Below, piece after piece: positions 52,900-64,000 of a stretch of 64,000 bases of DNA; within the stretch, counting starts at the first letter, position 1; every line of letters starts with the position of its first letter. Origin of the DNA: Tomocerus qinae (Eukaryota > Arthropoda > Collembola > Entomobryomorpha > Tomoceridae); assembly GCA_020055645.1 (NCBI GenBank), contig JAECZT010000008.1, positions 558,001-622,000 on the forward strand, written 5' to 3'. Under the pieces are notes generated by a model that did no database searches, had not been told where the DNA came from, and worked only from the letters and a program-made list of their open reading frames with translations. A program made the translations under genes and the position numbers.

Positions 52900-55800
52900 A
52901 GCTTAAAAATAACATTTAGCAGTGTTAATTGATTTTTTTTGAAACTTGTACGAGGCAAAAAGCTTAAAAAGTAATTTTCAAGAGTTGAAATTCATGATTT
53001 AATACTTGTACGAGCCAAAAAGCTTAAAAAATAATTTTCAAGAGTTGAAATTCATGATTTAATACTTGTACGAGCCAAAAAGCTTAAAAAATAATTTTCA
53101 AGAGTTGAAATTCATGATTTAATACTTGTACGAGCCAAAAAGCTTAAAATATAATTTTCAAGAGTTGAAATTCATGATTTAATACTTGTACGAGCCAAAA
53201 AGCTTAAAAAATAATTTTCAAGAGTTGAAATTCATGATTTAATACTTGTACGAGGCAAAAAGCTTAAAAAATAATTTTCAAGTGTTGAAATTCATGATTT
53301 AATACTTGTACGAGCCAAAAAGCTTAAAAATAACATTTAGCAGTTTTAATTGATTTTTCTAAACTTGTACGAGCCAAAAAGCTTAAAAAATAATTTTCAA
53401 GAGTTGAAATTCATGATTTAATACTTGTACGAGCTAATAAGCTTAAAAAATAATTTTCAAGAGTTGAAATTCATGATTTAATAATTGTACGAGGCAAAAA
53501 GCTTAAAAAATAAATTTCAATGGTTGAAATTCATTATTTAATACTTGTACGAGCCAAAAAGCTTAAAAATAACATTTAGCAGTTTTAATTGATTTTTTTT
53601 GAAACTTGTAAGAGGCAAAAAGCTTAAAAAATAATTTTCAAGTGTTGAAATTCATGATTTAATACTTGTACGAGCCAAAAAGCTTAAAAAATAATTTTCA
53701 AGAGTTGAAATTCATGATTTAATACTTGTACGAGCCAAAAAGCTTAAAATATAATTTTCAAGAGTTGAAATTCATGATTTAATACTTGTACGAGCCAAAA
53801 AGCTTAAAAAATAATTTTCAAGAGTTGAAATTCATGATTTAATACTTGTACGAGGCAAAAAGCTTAAAAAATAATTTTCAAGTGTTGAAATTCATGATTT
53901 AATACTTGTACGAGCCAAAAAGCTTAAAAATAACATTTAGCAGTTTTAATTGATTTTTTTTAAACTTGTAAGAGGCAAAAAGCTTAAAAAATAATTTTCA
54001 AGTGTTGAAATTCATGATTTAATACTTGTACGAGCCAAAAAGCTTAAAAAATAATTTTCAAGAGTTGAAATTCATGATTTAATACTTGTACGAGCCAAAA
54101 AGCTTAAAATATAATTTTCAAGAGTTGAAATTCATGATTTAATACTTGTACGAGCCAAAAAGCTTAAAAAAATAATTTTCAAGAGTTGAAATTCATGATT
54201 TAATAATTGTACGAGGCAAAAAGCTTAAAAAATAATTTTCAATGGTTGAAATTCATTATTTAATACTTGTACGAGCCAAAAAATTTAGAAATAACATTTA
54301 GCAGTTTTAATTGATTTTTTTTGAAACTTGTACGAGCCAAAAAGCTTAAAAAATAATTTTCAAGAGTTGAAATTCATGATTTAATACTTGTACGAGCCAA
54401 AAAGCTTAAAAAATATTTTTCAAGAGTTGAAATTCATGATTTAATACTTGTACGAGCCAAAAAGCTTAAAAAATATTTTTCAAGAGTTGAAATTCATGAT
54501 TTAATACTTGTACGAGCCAAAAAGCTTAAAAAATAATTTTCAAGAGTTGAAATTCATGATTTAATACTTGTACGAGCCAAAAAGCTTAAAATATAATTTT
54601 CAAGAGTTGAAATTCATGATTTAATACTTGTACGAGCCAAAAAGCTTAAAAAAATAATTTTCAAGAGTTGAAATTCATGATTTAATAATTGTACGAGGCA
54701 AAAAGCTTAAAAAATAGATTTCAATGGTTGAAATTCATTATTTAATACTTGTACGAGCCAAAAAGCTTAAAAATAACATTTAGCAGTTTTAATTGATTTT
54801 TTTTTGAAACTTGTACGAGGCAAAAAGCTTAAAAAATAATTTTCAAGAGTTGAAATTCATGATTTAATACTTGTACGAGCCAAAAAGCTTAAAAAATAAT
54901 TTTCAAGAGTTGAAATTCATGATTTAATACTTGTACGAGCCAATAAGCTTAAACAATAATTATGAAGAGTTGAAATTCATGATTTAATACTTGTACGAGC
55001 CAAAAAGCTTAAAAATAACATTTAGCAGTGTTAATTGATTTTTTTTGAAACTTGTACGAGGCAAAAAGCTTAAAAAGTAATTTTCAAGAGTTGAAATTCA
55101 TGATTTAATACTTGTACGAGCCAAAAAGCTTAAAAAATAAATTTCAATGGTTGAAATTCATTATTTAATACTTGTACGAGCCAAAAAGCTTAAAAATAAC
55201 ATTTAGCAGTTTTAATTGATTTTTTTTGAAACTTGTAAGAGGCAAAAAGCTTAAAAAATAATTTTCAAGTGTTGAAATTCATGATTTAATACTTGTACGA
55301 GCCAAAAAGCTTAAAAAATAATTTTCAAGAGTTGAAATTCATGATTTAATACTTGTACGAGCCAAAAAGCTTAAAATATAATTTTCAAGAGTTGAAATTC
55401 ATGATTTAATACTTGTACGAGCCAAAAAGCTTAAAAAAATAATTTTCAAGAGTTGAAATTCATGATTTAATAATTGTACGAGGCAAAAAGCTTAAAAAAT
55501 AATTTTCAATGGTTGAAATTCATTATTTAATACTTGTACGAGCCAAAAAATTTAGAAATAACATTTAGCAGTTTTAATTGATTTTTTTTGAAACTTGTAC
55601 GAGCCAAAAAGCTTAAAAAATAATTTTCAAGAGTTGAAATTCATGATTTAATACTTGTACGAGCCAAAAAGCTTAAAAAATATTTTTCAAGAGTTGAAAT
55701 TCATGATTTAATACTTGTACGAGCCAAAAAGCTTAAAAAATATTTTTCAAGAGTTGAAATTCATGATTTAATACTTGTACGAGCCAAAAAGCTTAAAAAA

Positions 55801-58310
55801 TAATTTTCAAGAGTTGAAATTCATGATTTAATACTTGTACGAGCCAAAAAGCTTAAAATATAATTTTCAAGAGTTGAAATTCATGATTTAATACTTGTAC
55901 GAGCCAAAAAGCCTAAAAAAATAATTTTCAAGAGTTGAAATTCATGATTTAATAATTGTACGAGGCAAAAAGCTTAAAAAATAGATTTCAATGGTTGAAA
56001 TTCATTATTTAATACTTGTACGAGCCAAAAAGCTTAAAAATAACATTTAGCAGTTTTAATTGATTTTTTTTTGAAATTTGTACGAGGCAAAAAGCTTAAA
56101 AAATAATTTTCAAGAGTTGAAATTCATGATTTAATACTTGTACGAGCCAAAAAGCTTAAAAAATAATTTTCAAGAGTTGAAATTCATGATTTAAAACTTG
56201 TACGAGCCAATAAGCTTAAACAATAATTATGAAGAGTTGAAATTCATGATTTAATACTTGTACGAGCCAAAAAGCTTAAAAATAACATTTAGCAGTGTTA
56301 ATTGATTTTTTTTGAAACTTGTACGAGGCAAAAAGCTTAAAAAGTAATTTTCAAGAGTTGAAATTCATGATTTAATACTTGTACGAGCCAAAAAGCTTAA
56401 AAAATAATTTTCAAGAGTTGAAATTCATGATTTAATACTTGTACGAGCCAAAAAGCTTAAAAAATAATTTTCAAGAGTTGAAATTCATGATTTAATACTT
56501 GTACGAGCCAAAAAGCTTAAAAAATAATTTTCAAGAGTTGAAATTCATGATTTAATACTTGTACGAGCTAATAAGCTTAAAAAATAATTTTCAAGAGTTG
56601 AAATTCATGATTTAATAATTGTACGAGGCAAAAAGCTTAAAAAATAAATTTCAATGGTTGAAATTCATTATTTAATACTTGTACGAGCCAAAAAGCTTAA
56701 AAATAACATTTAGCAGTTTTAATTGATTTTTTTTGAAACTTGTAAGAGGCAAAAAGCTTAAAAAATAATTTTCAAGTGTTGAAATTCATGATTTAATACT
56801 TGTACGAGCCAAAAAGCTTAAAAAATAATTTTCAAGAGTTGAAATTCATGATTTAATACTTGTACGAGCCAAAAAGCTTAAAAATAACATTTAGCAGTTT
56901 TAATTGAATTTTTTTGAAACTTGTACGAGCCAAAAAGCTTAAAAAATAATTTTCAAGAGTTGAAATTCATGATTTAATACTTGTACGAGCCAATAAGCTT
57001 AAACAATAATTATGAAGAGTTGAAATTCATGATTTAATACTTGTACGAGCCAAAAAGCTTAAAAATAACATTTAGCAGTTTTAATTGACTTTTTTTGAAA
57101 CTTGTACGAGGCAAAAAGCTTAAAAAATAATTTTCAAGAGTTGAAATTCATGATTTAATACTTGTACGAGCCAAAAAGCTTAAAGATAGCATTTAGCAGA
57201 TTAAATTGATTTTTTTTGAATATTGTACGAGCCAAAAAGCTTAAAAAATAATTTTCAAGAGTTGAAATTCATGATTTAATACTTGCACGAGTTAATAACA
57301 TTAAAAAATAATTTTGAAGAGTTGAAATTCATGATTTAATACTTGTACGAGCCAAAAAGCTTAAAAATAACATTTAGCAGTTTTAATTGATTTTTTTTGA
57401 AACTTGTACGAGCCAAAAAGCTTAAAAAATAATTTTCAAGAGTTGAAATTCATGATTTAATACTTGTACGAGCTAAAAAGCTTAAAAATAACATTTAGCA
57501 GTTTTAATTGATTTTTTTGAAACTGGTACGAGCCAAAAAGTTTAAAAATAACATTTAGCAGTTGAAACCTGTAGGAGCCAAAAAGCTTAAAAAATAATTT
57601 TCAAGAGTTGAAATTCATGATTTAATACTTGTACGAGCCAAAAAGCTTAAAAAATAATTTTCAAGAGTTGAAATTCATGATTTAATACTTGTACGAGCCA
57701 AAAAGCTTAAAAAATAATTTTCAAGAGTTGAAATTCATGATTTAATACTTTTACGAGCCAAAAAGCTTAAAAAATAATTTTCAAGAGTTGAAATTCATGA
57801 TTTAATACTTGTACGAGCCAAAAAGCTTAAAAAATAATTTTCAAGAGTTGAAATTCATGATTTAATACTTGTACGAGCCAATAAGCTTAAACAATAATTA
57901 TGAAGAGTTGAAATTCATGATTTAATACTTGTACGAGCCAAAAAGCTTAAAAATAACATTTAGCAGTGTTAATTGATTTTTTTTGAAACTTGTACGAGGC
58001 AAAAAGCTTAAAAAGTAATTTTCAAGAGTTGAAATTCATGATTTAATACTTGTACGAGCCAAAAAGCTTAAAAAATAAATTTCAATGGTTGAAATTCATT
58101 ATTTAATACTTGTACGAGCCAAAAAGCTTAAAAATAACATTTAGCAGTTTTAATTGATTTTTTTTGAAACTTGTAAGAGGCAAAAAGCTTAAAAAATAAT
58201 TTTCAAGTGTTGAAATTCATGATTTAATACTTGTACGAGCCAAAAAGCTTAAAAAATAATTTTCAAGAGTTGAAATTCATGATTTAATACTTGTACGAGG
58301 CAAAAAGCTT
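52900..58310 (+). repeat. 1.27-kb and related higher-order repeats
   Basis: The variant AGTGTTAATTG occurs at 52921, 55027, 56294 and 57965. The variant AAATTTAGAAATAAC occurs at about 54281 and 55548, spaced 1,267 bp. AATAGATTTCAATGG marks the same unit at 54714 and about 55981. The spacings 2,106, 1,267 and 1,671 bp show units gaining and losing whole monomers. Confidence 0.78.
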
Positions 58311-60361
58311 AAAAAATAATTTTCAAGACTTGAAAGTCATGATTTAATACTTGTACGAGCCAAAAAGCTTCAAAAATATATTTCAAGAGTTGAAATTCAT
58401 GATTTAATACTTGTACGAGCCAATAAGCTTAAAAAATAATTTTCAATAGTTGAAATTCATGATTTAATAATTGTACGAGGCAAAAAGCTTAAAAAATAAT
58501 TTTCAATGGTTGAAATTCATTATTTAATACTTGTACGAGCCAATAAGCTTAAAAAATAATTTTGAAGAGTTGAAATTCATGATTTAAGACTTGTACGAGC
58601 CAACAAGCTTAAAAAATAATTTTCAAGAGTTGAAATTCATGATTTAATACTTGTACGAGGCAAAAAGCTTAAAAAATAATTTTCAAGAAATGAAATTCAT
58701 GATTTAATACTTGTACGAGGCAAAAAAGCTTAAAAAATATTTTTCAAGAGTTAAAATTCATGATTTAATACTTGCACGAGTTAATAAGCTTAAAAAATAA
58801 TTTTGAAGAGTTAAAATTCATGATTTAATACTTGTACGAGCCAAAAAGCTTAAAAATAACATTTAGCAGTTTTAATTGATTTTTTTTGAAACTTGTACGA
58901 GCCAAAAAGCTTAAAAAATAATTTTCAAGAGTTGAAATTCATGACTTAATACTTGTACGAGCCAATAAGTTTAAAAAATAATTTTCAAGACTTGGAATTC
59001 ATGATTTAATACTTGTACGAGCCAATAAGCTTAAAAAATAATTTTCAAGACTTGGAATTCATGATTTAATACTTGCACGAGTTAATAAGCTTAAAAAATA
59101 ATTTTAAAGAGTTGAAATTCATGATTTAATACTTGTACGAGCCAAAAAGCTTAAAAATAACAATTAGCGGTTTTATTTGATTTTTTTTGAAACTTGTACG
59201 AGCCAAAAAGCTTAAAAAATAATTTTCAAGAGTTGAAATTCATGATTTAATAATTGTACGAGGCAAAAAGCTTAAAAAATAATTTTCAATGGTTGAAATT
59301 CATTATTTATTACTTGTACGAGCCAATAAGCTTAAAAAATAATTTTGAAGAGGTGAAATTCATGATTTAAGACTTGTACGAGCCAACAAGCTTAAAAAAT
59401 AATTTTCAAGAGTTGAAATTCATGATTTAATACTTGTACGAGGCAAAAAGCTTAAAAAATATTTTTCAAGAGTTGAAATTCAAGATTTAATGCTTGTACG
59501 AGCCAAAAAATTTAAAAATAACATTTACCAGTTTTAATTAATTTTTTTGAAACTTGTACGAGCCAAAAAGTTTAAAAATAGAATTTAGCAGTTTTAATTG
59601 ATTTTTTTTGAAACCTGTAGGAGCCAAAAAGCTTAAAAAATAATTTTCAAGAGTTGAAATTCATGATTTAATACTTGTACGAGGCAAAAAGCTTAAAAAA
59701 TAATTTTCAAGACTTGAAATTCATGATTTAATACTTGTACGAGCCAAAAAGCTTCAAAAATATATTTCAAGAGTTGAAATTCATGATTTAATACTTGTAT
59801 GAGCCAATAAGCTTAAAAAATAATTTTCAATAGTTGAAATTCATGATTTAATAATTGTACGAGGCAAAAAGCTTAAAAAATAATTTTCAATGGTTGAAAT
59901 TCATTATTTAATACTTGTACGAGCCAATAAGCTTAAAAAATAATTTTGAAGAGTTGAAATTCATGATGTAAGACTTGTACGAGCCAACAAGCTTAAAAAA
60001 TAATTTTCAAGAGTTGAAATTCATGATTTAATACTTGTACGAGGCAAAAAGCTTAAAAAATAATTTTCAAGAAATGAAATTCATGATTTAATACTTGTAC
60101 GAGGCAAAAAGCTTAAAAAATATTTTTCAAGAGTTAAAATTCATGATTTAATACTTGCACGAGTTAATAAGCTTAAAAAATAATTTTGAAGAGTTGAAAT
60201 TCATGATTTAATACTTGTACGAGCCAAAAAGCTTAAAAATAACATTTAGCAGTTTTAATTGATTTTTTTGAAACTTGTACGAGCCAAAAAGTTTAAAAAT
60301 AACATTTAGCATTTTTAATTGATTTTTTTGAAACTTGTAGGAGCCAAAAAGCTTAAAAAAT

Positions 60362-62769
60362 AATTTTCAAGAGTTGGAATTCATGATTTAATACTTGTAC
60401 GAGGCAAAAAGCTTAAAAAATATTTTTCAAGAGTTGAAATTCAAGATTTAATGCTTGTACGAGCCAAAAAATTTAAAAATAACATTTACCAGTTTTAATT
60501 AATTTTTTTGAAACTTGTACGAGCCAAAAAGTTTAAAAATAGAATTTAGCAGTTTTAATTGATTTTTTTTGAAACCTGTAGGAGCCAAAAAGCTTAAAAA
60601 ATAATTTTCAAGAGTTGAAATTCATGATTTAATACTTGTACGAGGCAAAAAGCTTAAAAAATAATTTTCAAGACTTGAAATTCATGATTTAATACTTGTA
60701 CGAGCCAAAAAGCTTCAAAAATATATTTCAAGAGTTGAAATTCATGATTTAATACTTGTATGAGCCAATAAGCTTAAAAAATAATTTTCAATAGTTGAAA
60801 TTCATGATTTAATAATTGTACGAGGCAAAAAGCTTAAAAATAATTTTCAATGGTTGAAATTCATTATTTAATACTTGTACGAGCCAATAAGCTTAAAAAA
60901 TAATTTTGAAGAGTTGAAATTCATGATGTAAGACTTGTACGAGCCAACAAGCTTAAAAAATAATTATCAAGAGTTGAAATTCATGATTTAATACTTGTAC
61001 GAGGCAAAAAGCTTAAAAAATAATTTTCAAGAAATGAAATTCATGATTTAATACTTGTACGAGGCAAAAAGCTTAAAAAATATTTTTCAAGAGTTAAAAT
61101 TCATGATTTAATACTTGCACGAGTTAATAAGCTTAAAAAATAATTTTGAAGAGTTGAAATTCATGATTTAATACTTGTACGAGCCAAAAAGCTTAAAAAT
61201 AACATTTAGTAGTTTTAATTGATTTTTTTGAAACTTGTACGAGCCAAAAAGTTTAAAAATAACATTTAGCATTTTTAATTGATTTTTTTGAAACTTGTAG
61301 GAGCCAAAAAGCTTAAAAAATAATTTTCAAGAGTTGGAATTCATGATTTAAAACTTGTACGAGGCAAAAAGCTTAAAAAATATTTTTCAAGAGTTGAAAT
61401 TCAAGATTTAATGCTTGTACGAGCCAAAAAATTTAAAAATAACATTTACCAGTTTTAATTAATTTTTTTGAAACTTGTACGAGCCAAAAAAATTAAAAAT
61501 AACATTTAGCAGTTTTAATTGATTTTTTTTGAAACCTGTAGGAGCCAAAAAGCTTAAAAAATATTTTTCAAGTGTTGAAATTCAAGATTTAATACTTGTA
61601 CGAGCCAAAAAATTTAAAAATAACATTTACCAGTTTTAATTAATTTTTTTGAAACTTGTACGAGCCAAAAAGTTTAAAAATAACATTTAGCAGTTGAAAC
61701 CTGTAGGAGCCAAAAAGCTTAAAAAAATAATTTTCAAGAGTTAAAATTCATGGTTTAATACTTGTACGAGCCAAAAAGCTTAAAAAATAATTAACAAGAG
61801 TTGAAATTCATGATTTAATACTTGTACGAGCCAAAAAGCTTAAAAAATAAATTTCAAGAGTTGAAATTCATGATTTAATACTTGTTCGAGGCAAAAAGCT
61901 TAAAAAAATATTTTTCAAGAGTTGAAATTCAAGATTTAAAGCTTGTACGAGCCAACAAATTTAAAAATAACATTTAGCAGTTTTAATTGATTTTTTTGAA
62001 ACTTGTACGAGCCAAAGAGTTTAAGAATAACATTTAGCATTTTTAATTGATTTTTTTGAAACTTGTAGGAGCCAAAAAGCTTAAAAAATAATTTTCAAGA
62101 CTTGAAATTCATGATTTAATACTTGTACCAGGCAAAAAGCTTAAAAAATGATTTTCAAGAAATGAAATTCATGATTTATTACTTGTACGAGGCAAAAAGC
62201 TTAAAACATAATTTTCAAGAGTTGGAATTCATGATTTAATACTTGTACGAGGCAAAAAGCTTAAAAAATATTTTTCAAGAGTTGAAATTCAAGATTTAAT
62301 GCTTGTACGAGCCAAAAAATTTAAAAATAACATTTACCAGTTTTAATTAATTTTTTTGAAACTTGTACGAGCCAAAAAGTTTAAAAATAGAATTTAGCAG
62401 TTTTAATTGATTTTTTTTGAAACCTGTAGGAGCCAAAAAGCTTAAAAAATAATTTTCAAGAGTTGGAATTCATGATTTAATACTTGTACGAGGCAAAAAG
62501 CTTAAAAAATAATTTTCAATGGTTGAAATTCATTATTTAATACTTGTACGAGCCAATAAGCTTAAAAAATAATTTTGAAGAGTTGAAATTCATGATTTAA
62601 GACTTGTACGAGCCAACAAGCTTAAAAAATAATTTTCAAGAGTTGAAATTCATGATTTAATACTTGTACGAGGCAAAAAGCTTAAAAAATAATTTTCAAG
62701 AAATGAAATTCATGATTTAATACTTGTACGAGGCAAAAAGCTTAAAAAATATTTTTCAAGAGTTAAAAT
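60362..62769 (+). repeat. Segmental duplication, empty-site copy, cut by the gap
   Basis: Near-identical partner of 39121-42780 without the transposon. Differences from it are few: one A lost in a run at 60837, a T-run length at about 61220, AAGAATAAC at 62022, AAAATGATTTTC at 62146, and one type-A monomer fewer near 62690. It supplies a clean pre-insertion allele at about 60692. Confidence 0.9.
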
Positions 62770-62869
62770 NNNNNNNNNNNNNNNNNNNNNNNNNNNNNNN
62801 NNNNNNNNNNNNNNNNNNNNNNNNNNNNNNNNNNNNNNNNNNNNNNNNNNNNNNNNNNNNNNNNNNNNN
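62770..62869. other. Assembly gap (100 N)
   Basis: Exactly 100 undetermined bases, again the conventional size for an unknown gap. The satellite reads forward on the left and reverse on the right. Confidence 0.99.
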
Positions 62870-64000
62870 GGCTCGTTAAAGTATTAAATCATGAATTTCA
62901 ACTCTTGAAAATTATTTTTTAAACTTTTTGCCTCGTACAAGTTTAAAAAATAATTAAAACTGTTGAATGTTATTTTTAAGCTTTTTGGCTCGTATAAGTA
63001 TTAAATCATGAATTTCAACTCTTGAAAATTATTTTTTAAACTTTTTGGCTCGTACAAGTATTAAATCATGAATTTCAACTCCTGAAAATTATTTTTTAAA
63101 CTTTTTTGCTCGTACAAGTATTAAATCATGAATTTCAACTCTTGAAAATTATTTTTTAAACTTTTTGCCTGGTACAAGTTTAAAAAATAATTAAAACTGT
63201 TGAATATTATTTTTAAGCCTTTTAACTCGAACAATTATTACATCTTGAATTTCAACTCTTGAAAATTATTTTTTAAACTTTTTGCCTCGTACAAGTTTAA
63301 AAAATAATTTAAACTGTGGAATGTTATTTTTAAGCTTTTTGGCTCGTATAAGTATTAAATCATGAATTTCAACTCTTGAAAATTATTTTTAAGCTTTTTG
63401 GCTCGTACAAGTATTAAATCATGAATTTCAACTCTTGAAAATTATTTTTTAAGCTTTTTGGCCCGTACAAGTATTATATCATGATTATCAATTCTTGAAA
63501 ATTATTTACTAAGCTTTTTGCCTCGTACAAGTTTAAAAAATAATTAAAACTGTTGAATATTATTTTTAAGCCTTTTGGCTCGTACAATTACTAAATCTTA
63601 TATTTCAACTCTTGAAAATTATTTTTTAAGCTTTTTGCCTCGTACAAGTTTAAAAAATAATTAAAACTGTTGAATGTTATTTTTAAGCTTTTTGGCTCGT
63701 ATAAGTATTAAATCATGAATTTCAACTCTTGAAAATTATTTTTTAAGCTTTTTAGCTCGCACAAGTATTAAATCATGAATATCAAATCTTGAAAATTATT
63801 TTTTAAACTTTTTGCCTCGTACAAGTTTAAAAAATAATTAAACCTGTTAAAAGTTGTTTCTAAGCTTTTTGGCTCGTACAAGTATTAAGTCATGAATTTC
63901 AACTCTTGAAAATTACTTTTTAAGCTTTTTGCCTCGTACAAGTTTAAAAAATAATTGAAACTGTTATTATTTTTAAGCCTTTTGGCTCGTACAATTATTA
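62870..64000 (-). repeat. 60-bp satellite array in reverse orientation
   Basis: About 19 monomers whose plus strand reads CTCGTACAAG, the reverse complement of the usual box. Type A appears as AATCATGAATTTCAACTC. The B type is a distinct subfamily of about 57 bp, which on the minus strand reads AACATTCAACAGTTTTAATT and ends ATTTTTTAAA. Monomers here are more divergent from one another than in the main array (for example TTACATCTTGAATTTC, GATTATCAATTC, GGTTCTAAG-like changes, AAAGTTGTTTCTAAGC). That fits an older, less homogenised array edge. The array runs off the right end of the window. Confidence 0.94.

Larger units (their letters stand above)
40808..62769 (+). repeat. 60-bp satellite array, second forward block (right of the insertion)
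   Basis: About 366 further forward monomers of types A and B. Relative to the first block, B monomers are more often followed directly by A, and new variants appear: AAACAATAATTATGAAGAG, CTTAAAATATAATTTTC, CTTCAAAAATATATTTC and TTTAGCAGTGTTAATTG. No gene, RNA or interspersed element is visible in these 22 kb. The array ends at the second gap. Confidence 0.96.

Noticed and set aside
18680-62769. Bacterial-type promoters, terminators or AT-rich origin
   Set aside because: TATAAT-like and hairpin-like strings occur everywhere in so AT-rich a repeat and have no associated gene, so they carry no information.
1-64000. tRNA or other structured RNA genes
   Set aside because: I saw no clover-leaf arms, A/B box promoters or conserved RNA motifs; GC is too low and all sequence outside the transposon and gaps is accounted for by monomers.

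Overview
The window is almost entirely satellite DNA. Apart from two 100-base gaps it is built from a roughly 60-bp, AT-rich tandem repeat (about 25% GC in the consensus monomer), present in something like 1,000 copies. I find no protein-coding gene, tRNA, rRNA or CRISPR array that I can support. This is a eukaryotic heterochromatic block, such as pericentromeric, subtelomeric or sex-chromosome heterochromatin. An arthropod, probably an insect, is my best guess. The evidence is weak: extreme AT richness, a young foldback-type element, and TTAGGTTAGG motifs inside that element that match the common arthropod telomere unit. The species cannot be named from the sequence.

Layout: 1-17669 is a forward 60-bp array organised into very similar blocks about 5.0 and 7.1 kb apart. 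17670-17769 is a gap. 17770-18682 is a different satellite of about 78 bp, in the opposite orientation but carrying the same 10-bp box. 18680-62769 is the forward 60-bp array again, with several regional higher-order repeats (about 3.84, 1.50, 0.96, 2.4-2.57, 3.93 and 1.27 kb). 62770-62869 is a second gap. 62870-64000 is the 60-bp family in reverse orientation.

Monomers come in two main classes. Both start with the box CTTGTACGAG and a shared stretch up to the HindIII-like AAGCTT. They then continue with one of two unrelated right halves of equal length: type A (CAAGAGTTGAAATTCATGA) or type B (ACATTTAGCAGTTTTAATTG). The 78-bp satellite keeps only the box. The box is thus the one element common to all families and both orientations, which makes it the best candidate for a functional, protein-binding site.

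The only clear non-satellite sequence is 39461-40807. This is a 1,347-bp non-autonomous DNA element with two 367-bp terminal inverted repeats (about 96% identical, no indels). Its core is made of ten ~65-bp tandem units, and it is flanked by a 6-bp target duplication TTGTAC lying inside the conserved box. Uninterrupted copies of the same satellite site exist at about 37060, 59732 and 60692, so the insertion is well defined and later than the local satellite amplification, or at least absent from the sister copies.
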